A stretch of 5,595 nucleotides of DNA from an uncultured Dysgonomonas sp. (GTDB lineage: Bacteria > Bacteroidota > Bacteroidia > Bacteroidales > Dysgonomonadaceae). The position numbers and the translations under genes were made by a program. The stretch covers positions 1 through 5,595 of the forward strand of contig CALYRA010000113.1 of assembly GCA_945292135.1 (NCBI GenBank), given 5' to 3'. The stretch's first letter is position 1. Each line of letters begins with the position of its first letter. The notes beneath the pieces were generated by a model. It did not search any database. It was not told where the DNA came from and worked only from the letters and a program-made list of their open reading frames with translations. Positions 1 through 5,530 of the stretch are shown one piece after another.

Positions 1-2
1 AT

Positions 3-1313
3 GTAGCATCTGTGAGCGCGATATTATATACGTTTTCATATTATCGTTTGTTAGATATTTATTGGAGAGGCGCTTTAGGTGAATCTTTCGCATTTACTTT
101 TATCCCTATAATAATGATTGGAACATATTATATTATTTATGGCGATTACAAAAAATGGTATATTGTAACAATCGGATATAGTTTACTGATATTCAGTCAT
201 GTTATTTCATCCGTATTAGTATTTATTACAATGATTATCATCATGATAATATGCTACAAGGCTTTCGTCAAAGAACCAAAGCGGTTATTATATCTCTGTA
301 TGTCAGGAATAATCACTATATTGATTGTCAGTTATTACTTATTTCCGATGATAGAGCAAATGCTATCCAACAAATTTCAGTATGAAAATTCAACCGGATT
401 GTTGGTAAATGCGCAATTAAAATTCTTTCAAATAATCTGGGGAATGTTTTACGGGTTTGTAAGTACTGATATTCAATTCACTCCGGGAATAGGATTATTA
501 CTTACATCTGTTCTTTTCATTAGACTTTTTATTTTCCGGCAAAAATCCGATAAACTTCTCAAAGCTGTGGATATAGGCGTAATAATAGGATTGATATATA
601 TTTTTGTATCTTCTTCTTATTTTCCTTGGAAAATATTTCCATTCAATAAATTAGCGTTTATCCAGCTACCATGGCGATTTTATATGCTTACCTCTTTATC
701 TTTTGCAGTGGCGGGAGGATATTATACTTCACTTCTTGTCCAATCAAAAACGAAAGCTTTAATCTGTATAGCTTCAATAATGATTTTGACTGTTGTAATG
801 ATGAAAAACGATAGTTGGAATTTCATTAATTCAACTCCAGAGATACTGAAAACCGAAAACACTATTTACACTACCAATAACATTCGTACGGGTTATTATT
901 TACAAGGCGGGGAATATTTACCGGATAGATTACCTTCATTACAATATATTGAAGACAGGGGAGAAGTGGTAAAATACGAAAATCAAGATACCCGTATTTT
1001 TAATTTGAAAAAAGAAAAAGGTATTACCAACTTCTGGGTAGATGTCAATAAGAGCGACATATTGGAATTGCCACTTCTCTACTATAAAGGATATAATGCA
1101 ACTTTAAATAATAAATCTCTTCCTATCAGTCAAAGTATGTCCGGATTGATCGAAATAGCCGTAAACCAATCAGGAGATATTAAAGTAATGTATTCAGGTA
1201 CATTTATACAAAAAACAAGTCCTTACGTCACTTTAATAAGTGTAATGGCATTATGTATATACATATTCATACCAACACGTAAAAAGTTTCTTAAAATGAA
1301 AAGAAATGCTTGA
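3..1313 (+). CDS. PTPS-related/YfhO-like polytopic membrane protein, 5'-truncated
   Basis: This is the C-terminal part of a large inner-membrane protein. The frame is open from base 3, and a GTG at base 12 is almost certainly internal, so the real start lies left of the window. About eight hydrophobic segments are visible, then a soluble C-terminal domain (about residues 270-405, numbered from the GTG) and a last membrane helix ending in a basic tail. The family call (Pfam 'PTPS_related' membrane proteins, GT-C-like, related to YfhO) rests on a pattern: an N-terminal YxxRGALGE (residues 17-24), a His in a helix (FSHV), IQLPWRF (217-223) before a transmembrane pair, EYLP (301-304), and a late LPLLYYKGY stretch as in YfhO C-termini. 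Despite the Pfam name, these proteins have no pterin-synthase activity; they are suspected polyprenyl-phosphate-dependent glycosyltransferases, which is unproven. The stop overlaps the next start by 8 bp. Confident as a membrane protein of this group; function is inferred. Confidence 0.75.
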   Translation, partial: VASVSAILYTFSYYRLLDIYWRGALGESFAFTFIPIIMIGTYYIIYGDYKKWYIVTIGYSLLIFSHVISSVLVFITMIIIMIICYKAFVKEPKRLLYLCMSGIITILIVSYYLFPMIEQMLSNKFQYENSTGLLVNAQLKFFQIIWGMFYGFVSTDIQFTPGIGLLLTSVLFIRLFIFRQKSDKLLKAVDIGVIIGLIYIFVSSSYFPWKIFPFNKLAFIQLPWRFYMLTSLSFAVAGGYYTSLLVQSKTKALICIASIMILTVVMMKNDSWNFINSTPEILKTENTIYTTNNIRTGYYLQGGEYLPDRLPSLQYIEDRGEVVKYENQDTRIFNLKKEKGITNFWVDVNKSDILELPLLYYKGYNATLNNKSLPISQSMSGLIEIAVNQSGDIKVMYSGTFIQKTSPYVTLISVMALCIYIFIPTRKKFLKMKRNA

Positions 1314-1752
1314 TTGGTTGATAGAATATGGATATATAGGTTTGTTCATAGCTTCCTTTTTGGCTGCGACGATACTTCCTTTTGGTTCTGAATTGGTATT
1401 TGTTACGCTCATAACTATGGGGTTAGATCCTTGGATATGTACGATAGTAGCTTCAATAGGCAATTGGCTTGGTGGAATGACAAATTATTATCTGGGAAAA
1501 TTAGGTAAAACCGAATGGATAGAAAGATATTTAAAAGTAAAAAAAGAAAAGATATACAAGGTACAACATTGGCTGGATGGTAAAGGCGCATCAATGGCTT
1601 TCTTTAGTTTTTTACCTGTTGTAGGCGATGTTATAGCTATTGCGTTAGGATATATGCGAGCCAATGTATATATTGTGAATATTAGTATGTTTGCAGGTAA
1701 ATTTGCAAGATATGTATTAATCATGTATGGCTTAAATTGGATTATTATATGA
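1306..1752 (+). CDS. YqaA-type DedA/VTT-family membrane protein
   Basis: A 148-residue integral membrane protein of the DedA (SNARE-associated/VTT) superfamily, short YqaA-like branch. Motifs visible in order are PFGSE (25-29) with the conserved acidic residue in the first re-entrant segment, GNWLGG (52-57) followed by YYLGK, FLPVVGD (102-108) with the conserved Pro and Asp, then a Gly-ending helix (AIALGY), and GKFARY (131-136) carrying the conserved Arg. Length is normal for YqaA proteins (about 140-150). Larger DedA proteins (UptA, YqjA/YghB) are linked to undecaprenyl-phosphate or phospholipid flipping and membrane-potential maintenance; the substrate of YqaA types is not established. The ATG lies inside the end of the upstream gene (ATGCTTGA, 8 bp overlap), which supports this start and suggests translational coupling. 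No clear terminator follows. Confidence 0.88.
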   Translation: MLDWLIEYGYIGLFIASFLAATILPFGSELVFVTLITMGLDPWICTIVASIGNWLGGMTNYYLGKLGKTEWIERYLKVKKEKIYKVQHWLDGKGASMAFFSFLPVVGDVIAIALGYMRANVYIVNISMFAGKFARYVLIMYGLNWIII

Positions 1753-1852
1753 AATATCATTTTATCTATTAGTTTTCTCATACCCGTTTTTTCCGATTGC
1801 TAATATGGAGAGTATATAAAGATAGAGTGGGGGCAGATAATTAAAATAACTA

Positions 1853-1929
1853 TTTTTTTCGAAGTATGGTGGATACATTGAAATAGATGAAACTTATTGG
1901 GTAAAAGGAATATTGTAAGCGAAATTTGA
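1853..1929 (+). pseudogene. probable IS1595/ISXO2-type transposase fossil
   Basis: A short stretch reads in one frame (1853-1915) as ...SKYGGYIEIDETYW. GxxEIDETY is the hallmark around the first catalytic Asp of ISXO2-like (IS1595 family) DDE transposases. After the Tyr codon, a -1 shift (from base 1897) gives LGKRNIVSE, which resembles the GGK(R/K)KN segment that follows DETY in these enzymes, and then a stop at 1927. No further recognisable part, Zn-ribbon or terminal inverted repeats were found, so if real it is a very degraded remnant. The match is short and could be chance. Confidence 0.4.
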
Positions 1930-1940
1930 TTTTACCTTTG
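1911..1940 (+). promoter_or_regulatory. candidate Bacteroidota promoter for the radical SAM gene
   Basis: TACCTTTG at 1933-1940 matches the Bacteroidota -7 consensus TAnnTTTG exactly. A possible -33 element is ATTG at 1912-1915, with 17 bases between, slightly shorter than the usual 19-21. Transcription would start near 1947, leaving a leader of about 75 bases before the ATG at 2021. The motif is short and the spacer AT-rich, so this is only a candidate. Confidence 0.35.
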
Positions 1941-2020
1941 AAAATTCTGAATTTCCTTTTTGGTGGAAATAAAGAATTTATGCTTTCATAAAAAAGAAAT
2001 AAAATTGATTTATACGCGAG

Positions 2021-2800
2021 ATGTCAACTAAATTATTTAATGAAATTGTTTTTGGTCCCATACATAGCCGTAGAATGGGATCGTCTTTAGGTATGAACTT
2101 ATTGCCCTATGACGGTAAATTGTGTTCATTTGACTGTATATATTGCGAATGTGGATACAATAAAGATTTCAAAACAAGAACCAAATTGCCAAGTCGTGAC
2201 ATTGTCAAAGCTGCATTGGAAGACAAGTTGATATACTTGAAAAAGGAAAATATACACATCGATGTAATCACTTTTGCGGGAAACGGTGAACCGACTATGC
2301 ATCCCAAATTTGAAGAAATAATAGATGATACGATTGAACTGCGTGACAAATATTTTCCTACTGCTAAAATAAGCGTCTTGACAAATGCTATGCATATTAC
2401 CAAACAAAGCGTGTTTAAAGCCCTGAAAAAAGTAGATAATAATATACTCAAACTTGATTCCGTGAACATTGATACGGCAAGATTAATAGATAATCCTAAC
2501 AGCCCTTCATATAGCATAGAAAAGCAAATAGAGTTATTCAAGAAATTTGAAGGTAATTTTATTATGCAAACAATGTTTGTAAGAGGTTCCCATAATGGCG
2601 TGATAGTAGACAACACAACGGAAGATGAAATATCAGGTTGGTTAGAAGCCGTCAAAGCGACTAATCCGCGCGAAGTGATGATTTACACCATTGATAGAGA
2701 AACTCCCGAAAAAAACCTCGAAAAAGTGCCTTTAGATGAGTTGAAGAAAATAGGGAGCAGGGTAGAGGCTTTAGGCATTAAAATAAACATAGCGGGATAG
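2021..2800 (+). CDS. radical SAM protein, COG0731 (TYW1-like) group
   Basis: A 259-residue radical SAM enzyme. The cluster-binding motif CSFDCIYC (Cys35, Cys39, Cys42; CX3CX2C) binds a [4Fe-4S] cluster that cleaves S-adenosylmethionine. It is preceded by the group signature GPIHSRRMGSSLGMNLLP (12-29) and followed by AGNGEPTMHP (86-95), the strand-2 'GGEP-like' SAM-binding element. The C-terminal REVMIYTIDRETP and an ELKKIGSRVEALGI helix are typical of COG0731. Archaeal and eukaryotic relatives (TYW1) make the tricyclic imG-14 base of tRNA-Phe; the bacterial members have no proven substrate, so a tRNA-wyosine role should not be assumed. Cys44 is the only other cysteine, so there is no second cluster set as in TYW1. 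The start ATG gives the expected N-terminus and has no Shine-Dalgarno, as is usual in this phylum. The gene stands alone, with long spacers on both sides. Confidence 0.9.
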   Translation: MSTKLFNEIVFGPIHSRRMGSSLGMNLLPYDGKLCSFDCIYCECGYNKDFKTRTKLPSRDIVKAALEDKLIYLKKENIHIDVITFAGNGEPTMHPKFEEIIDDTIELRDKYFPTAKISVLTNAMHITKQSVFKALKKVDNNILKLDSVNIDTARLIDNPNSPSYSIEKQIELFKKFEGNFIMQTMFVRGSHNGVIVDNTTEDEISGWLEAVKATNPREVMIYTIDRETPEKNLEKVPLDELKKIGSRVEALGIKINIAG

Positions 2801-3020
2801 TCAACATCCGGGTTATTAAACAAATGGTTCTTTAAGAGTGTTTTTCATACTTTGTTTATTAAATAGAAAAAAGAACTGTAAACGCTCCTTACAAATTATA
2901 GGATATTTCGGTACAAGTTTTTACAATAGGTGAGTTCGTTTTAATATGTTTAAAAAATTGCCTCTGACATACCAACAATTCATCCTAAAATTGAAGTCAT
3001 AAATACAGCCAAAGCAATAT
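2801..3020. other. spacer without recognisable gene
   Basis: Left part of the 339-bp gap between the radical SAM and oxidoreductase genes. Only weak structure is visible: an 8-bp inverted repeat TAAACAAA/TTTGTTTA (2817-2824 and 2851-2858) with a 26-base loop, and GTTCTTT/AAAGAAC (2827-2833, 2870-2876). Neither has the GC-rich stem plus T-tract of a convincing terminator. An 18-codon reading frame at 2946-3002 has no recognisable similarity. I see nothing else that can be supported. Confidence 0.5.
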
Positions 3021-3056
3021 GATATATCATTCGTAAGATATATCTTAATTAAGATA
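3021..3056. promoter_or_regulatory. nested palindromes, probable regulator-binding region
   Basis: Two overlapping perfect palindromes are visible: TAAGATATATCTTA (3034-3047, 14 bp) and TATCTTAATTAAGATA (3041-3056, 16 bp), sharing TATCTTA. The core GATATATC also occurs at 3021-3028, exactly 16 bases before its copy at 3037-3044. The block lies about 50-70 bases upstream of the candidate promoter of the oxidoreductase gene, a usual place for a dimeric regulator. Redox regulators of the HxlR/MarR type often control such oxidoreductases in Bacteroidota, but no regulator gene is in the window. AT-rich sequence makes short palindromes common; two overlapping long ones are less expected. Confidence 0.4.
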
Positions 3057-3090
3057 AAAGAATAATATTAATTCAATATTATCCTTTTTT
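3056..3090. repeat. AT-rich inverted repeat ending in a T-tract
   Basis: AAAAG-A-ATAATATT (3056-3069) pairs with AATATTAT-C-CTTTT (3075-3088) around a 5-base loop AATTC, with a single A/C mismatch, and the T-run continues to 3090. It could be a weak intrinsic terminator for transcription coming from the left, or an operator, because it abuts the candidate -33/-7 promoter. The ATATTATC on its right arm (3076-3083) is repeated directly at 3092-3099, again 16 bases apart. With almost no GC in the stem, terminator strength is doubtful. Confidence 0.4.
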
Positions 3091-3113
3091 GATATTATCA
3101 ATTTATATATTTG
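3088..3113 (+). promoter_or_regulatory. candidate Bacteroidota promoter of the oxidoreductase gene
   Basis: TATATTTG at 3106-3113 matches the -7 consensus TAnnTTTG. TTTG at 3088-3091 could serve as the -33 box, although the 14-base gap is shorter than the usual 19-21. Transcription would begin near 3120, giving a short A/T-rich leader of about 20 bases before ATG 3140. This matches the leaderless-SD style of this phylum. Confidence 0.5.
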
Positions 3114-3139
3114 TATTACAATTACTAAATCAATAAATT

Positions 3140-3691
3140 ATGATTACAATAGTATACGCCCATCCTTGGGAAGGCAGCTTTAATAAGGCTATTTTGAATA
3201 TAATAACTGAAAAATTAAATAAAGAAAAAAAAGAATACAGAGTTATTGACCTCAATAAAGATAATTTCAATCCTGTTTTTACAAAAGAAGAATTAGCTTT
3301 ATATAATCAAGGAAAATACTTAGATCCTTTAGTAGGTAAATATCAGGAAATAATTAAAAATTCAAATGAAATAATATTCATCTTTCCTAATTGGTGGAGT
3401 ACAATGCCTGCCATTCTAAAAGGTTTTTTTGATAAAGTATTATTAAAAGACTTCGCATTCAATTATGAAGGGGGATTTAATGCGCTTTTAGACATTCAAA
3501 AAGCAATTGTGATAACTACTTCGGAGCATCCCAGTCCAAGTTTTAAATATATGATCGAAAATAGTTTTATAGCTGATATGCTTAATCCTATTGGTATAAA
3601 AAATGCTGTATGGCTCAGTTGCGAACAAACATCGAAAGGAACGGATGAACATCGTAAAGCATTTCTGAAAAAAGTAGAAGAACATATTTAA
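3140..3691 (+). CDS. flavodoxin-fold NAD(P)H oxidoreductase (NQO2/KefF-like)
   Basis: A 183-residue cytosolic protein of the Flavodoxin_2 family (NQO/YwrO/KefF/MdaB relatives). These are FMN- or FAD-dependent enzymes that pass two electrons from NAD(P)H to quinones or other electrophiles. The N-terminal strand and phosphate-binding loop read IVYAHPWEGSFN (4-15). The flavin-contacting signature FPNWWSTMPAILKGFFDKV spans 82-100 and is nearly the family consensus (P-x-W-W-x-x-P-A-x-L-K-G-x-x-D). A later DxxKAIVITTSE strand (118-129) fits the third flavin loop. Length is normal, and no signal peptide or membrane segment is seen. The ATG follows a candidate promoter by about 27 bases and the gene is closed by a strong terminator, so it is monocistronic. 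The upstream palindromes suggest regulated, perhaps stress-induced, expression. The physiological substrate cannot be read from sequence. Confidence 0.9.
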   Translation: MITIVYAHPWEGSFNKAILNIITEKLNKEKKEYRVIDLNKDNFNPVFTKEELALYNQGKYLDPLVGKYQEIIKNSNEIIFIFPNWWSTMPAILKGFFDKVLLKDFAFNYEGGFNALLDIQKAIVITTSEHPSPSFKYMIENSFIADMLNPIGIKNAVWLSCEQTSKGTDEHRKAFLKKVEEHI

Positions 3692-3729
3692 AAATAAAAC
3701 CGACTAGTATATAGTCGGTTTTATTTTTA
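3689..3729. terminator. bidirectional intrinsic terminator between convergent genes
   Basis: A perfect 18-bp stem (3689-3706 with 3712-3729) surrounds a 5-base loop GTATA. The inner part is CCGACTA/TAGTCGG, flanked by AAAATAAAA on the left and TTTTATTTTT on the right. A- and T-rich flanks on opposite sides let it act on both strands. It overlaps the stop codon of the oxidoreductase gene and lies 22 bases beyond the stop of the convergent HAD gene, so it serves both transcripts. Confidence 0.92.
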
Positions 3730-3750
3730 TATTAAACACATTAAAGCATT

Positions 3751-4407
3751 TTAAGCTTCGATTATATTTTTCAAAGTATTAATGTCTGTAAAATCTGATA
3801 TTACGCCATAGGTATAATCTTTCAAGAAATCAGGCGAAAGGGTAGTAGATATACCTACAACACGCATAAAAGCATACGTTGCCGCTTTAATTCCCGTAAA
3901 AGAATCTTCAAATACAACGCATTCTGAAGAAGTAACCCCCAAATTAGTTTGAGCAAGCACATAACCCATTGGGTCAGGTTTCCCTTTTTTGATGCTGTCG
4001 GAAGTAATTATAGTATCGAATGTATTTGTCAAAGATAATTGCTCTAATACTACTTTCACTTTAGATGAAGGGGAACTGGTAACAATACCAGTTTTATAAC
4101 CTTTTTCCTTTATATATTTAATAAAATCAAGAACTCCAGGGATAGCAATCTTTGTATAATCAATTGACTGTTCTAAATCGGAACTAGCCTTACGAATAGC
4201 CTGTTTTTCTTCTATATTAGATATTGCGAAATAAAGTTCTATAATAGAATTGATAGTCATTCCTTTGATAGTAGCTGCAAAATCATCTATTTTGAGACCG
4301 CTTGATTTTGCTATATCATTCCAAAATTTATCATAGTATTTTTCAGTATCTACTATCACTCCATCCAAACCAAAAAGGACAGTAGTTATATTACTTTCTC
4401 TTGTCAT
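3751..4407 (-). CDS. HAD-superfamily beta-phosphoglucomutase-like protein lacking the nucleophile Asp
   Basis: A 218-residue haloacid-dehalogenase-superfamily protein, subfamily I with an alpha-helical cap (about residues 22-88), close in layout to beta-phosphoglucomutase and small sugar-phosphate phosphatases. Motif I should read FDLDGVIVDTE, but here it is FGLDGVIVDTE: position 13, the Asp that forms the phospho-aspartate, is Gly (GGT, bases 4369-4371), while the acid/base Asp15 remains. Motif II (IVTSS, 108-112), motif III Lys (KKGKPDP, Lys143) and motif IV metal ligands (VVFEDS, Glu167/Asp168) are intact. The usual AGM after motif IV is AFM (Phe180), and Met147 follows the PDP where an acidic residue is common. 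The frame is undamaged and full length, and the ATG sits just before motif I as expected. As read, normal phosphotransfer should fail; a sequencing error, strain variant or non-catalytic role are all possible. Monocistronic, ending at the shared terminator. Confidence 0.9.
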   Translation of the reverse strand: MTRESNITTVLFGLDGVIVDTEKYYDKFWNDIAKSSGLKIDDFAATIKGMTINSIIELYFAISNIEEKQAIRKASSDLEQSIDYTKIAIPGVLDFIKYIKEKGYKTGIVTSSPSSKVKVVLEQLSLTNTFDTIITSDSIKKGKPDPMGYVLAQTNLGVTSSECVVFEDSFTGIKAATYAFMRVVGISTTLSPDFLKDYTYGVISDFTDINTLKNIIEA

Positions 4408-4758
4408 TTTTATATTATTAGATTAATACATTGATTCTCCCTACAAAGTAATAAGATTTTTCCTTTAAATAATTATAAAAATTCAAATATTAACTTTGAA
4501 ATGCATTAACATTCTAAAAATACAATAAAAAGAGTATTATAATATTCAGAAAATTCGCAGATAAAGTTAGATCAATTTGTTTTATAATTTTCTCATAATA
4601 TTATTAGACAATTAGAATATCTTTCAGCAATAAAGTCATAAATGTATTTTCGAATATTGAAAAAGATACATCAGGTATATATATTGCATAGAGTAGTTTT
4701 TACAGTATTAGTTCAAAATAAGGTATTATTTTTTTTACTGTTAGATAAAAATAAAATA
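4408..4758. other. AT-rich spacer between two minus-strand genes
   Basis: This 351-bp gap between the GNAT stop and the HAD start holds no recognisable gene on either strand. A weak AT-only hairpin AAAATAA-GGTA-TTATTTT (4715-4732), followed by more Ts on the plus strand, may end transcripts but lacks GC pairs. The promoter of the HAD gene should lie within its left part. TTACTTTG (minus strand, about 4443-4450) differs from the -7 consensus TAnnTTTG by one base, but it has no good -33 partner, so no promoter is called. Confidence 0.5.
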
Positions 4759-5196
4759 TTACTCCTTCTTTTTTTCAAGGTGGATAATAGGATAGTTCAA
4801 ACCCTCGCCGTCAAATTCATCACGTCCGACTTCTTCAAAACCGAGATGATGATAAAATTCCAAAGCTTGTTTGTTTTGTTCATTTACATCTACTTTGCGA
4901 GCGTCTAATTCATCAATGGCAAAATTCATCAGAATCTTACCAATTCCTTTACCACGCATGCTGTTATGAACAAAAAGCATATCTATCATATTATCTTCCG
5001 ATATCCCCAAAAAGCCTTTTATAACGCCTTTTTCATTTTTATATGCGTAAAGGTCTAAATGGTTGAAATAAATAGGAACATGTTCACGATAAAACTCATA
5101 ATCCTTTACTGAAAGAAAATGGTGCGTAGCTTCTACGGCACTTACCCATACATCCAACAATTTGTTATAATCTTTTTTTGTAACTATCTGAATCAT
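4759..5196 (-). CDS. YjaB-like GNAT family N-acetyltransferase
   Basis: A 145-residue GNAT acetyltransferase, which transfers acetyl from acetyl-CoA to an amine. The arrangement closely follows E. coli YjaB: an N-terminal WVSAVEATHHFLS (17-29, compare WCRSVDATHDFLS), strand-4 MIDMLFV (70-76), pyrophosphate-binding loop RGKGIG (81-86), VDVNEQNKQALEFY (102-115) and LGFEEVGRDEFD followed by YPIIHL near the C-terminus. Tyr115 is at the position of the usual GNAT general-acid Tyr. YjaB binds acetyl-CoA, but its physiological substrate is not known to me, so none is assigned. The start fits the family length. It overlaps by ATGA the final reading frame of a decayed gene upstream (5193-5506), suggesting they were once translationally coupled. 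Promoter and expression are uncertain now that the leading gene is broken. Confidence 0.92.
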   Translation of the reverse strand: MIQIVTKKDYNKLLDVWVSAVEATHHFLSVKDYEFYREHVPIYFNHLDLYAYKNEKGVIKGFLGISEDNMIDMLFVHNSMRGKGIGKILMNFAIDELDARKVDVNEQNKQALEFYHHLGFEEVGRDEFDGEGLNYPIIHLEKKKE

Positions 5197-5506
5197 ATTT
5201 CAACCTTTTTATTCTGAATAAAATCTATTGGTAATACTTTAATTACTAATCCATATACCTGTTTAGTCCACCCATAACAAAACCATGATTATTGGCTATC
5301 TGATTTTTTAAGATCAATTGCCTTGACTATATGCAATTTCCTCTTACCTTGCAATAAACAATATCTCCTACTTTTACACTTTGCCAATCGATAGTAGATA
5401 ATATATGTTTCTGTCTTAATTGAATAAGTGAAATCATGGAATTTCCTTTTTCACGTGTGATAATAGTCTTACCCTTTTATAAGCTTTTCAATTCAAAATT
5501 CATCAT
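5193..5506 (-). pseudogene. decayed S24/S26-peptidase-like small protein gene
   Basis: The minus strand carries a broken gene of about 104 codons. Frame A starts with ATGATG at 5506, meets an in-frame TAA at 5479-5477, then reads TREKGNSMISLI, followed by STIDWQSVKVGDIVYCKVRGN, to a TAG at 5329-5327. A frame change gives HIVKAIDLKKSDSQ (5333-5292), another gives NNHGFVMG (about 5293-5270), and a third gives WTKQVYGLVIKVLPIDF, ending at TGA 5195-5193. Put together, this is the pattern of small LexA/signal-peptidase-fold proteins: GNSM (nucleophile Ser motif), a GDIVYCKV strand, an H-x-V-x-AI strand, NNHGxxxGW and a final YGxV strand. Function of such short stand-alone forms is unknown to me. 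The ancestral stop overlaps the GNAT start by ATGA. The defects could be real decay or sequencing errors near a contig end. Confidence 0.75.
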
Positions 5507-5530
5507 AAAATAAAAATAAGCATTGTACTG

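Noticed and set aside
1251..1463. 70-codon minus-strand reading frame
   Set aside because: It is antisense to the end of the membrane protein and the start of the DedA-family gene, with no recognisable motif.
1488..1781. 97-codon minus-strand reading frame
   Set aside because: It mirrors the DedA-family gene; its composition is that of an antisense shadow.
2107..2655. 182-codon minus-strand reading frame
   Set aside because: It lies wholly inside the clearly coding radical SAM gene on the opposite strand and matches no family I know. The shorter frame at 2126-2407 is rejected for the same reason.
2953..3030. Minus-strand reading MIYHIALAVFMTSILG, stop, IVGMSEAIF, looking like a membrane helix pair
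   Set aside because: It is short, interrupted by TGA and in AT-rich sequence where hydrophobic readings arise by chance; I could not tie it to any family.
3488..3685. 65-codon minus-strand reading frame
   Set aside because: It is antisense to the oxidoreductase gene and shows no family features.
4715..4732. AT-only hairpin as terminator of the GNAT gene
   Set aside because: The 7-bp stem has no GC pair and the long T-run is on the plus strand, opposite to the GNAT transcript.
4642..4908. 88-codon plus-strand hydrophobic reading frame
   Set aside because: Its second half is antisense to the GNAT gene and the first half is low-complexity AT-rich spacer; the hydrophobicity follows from T-rich codons.
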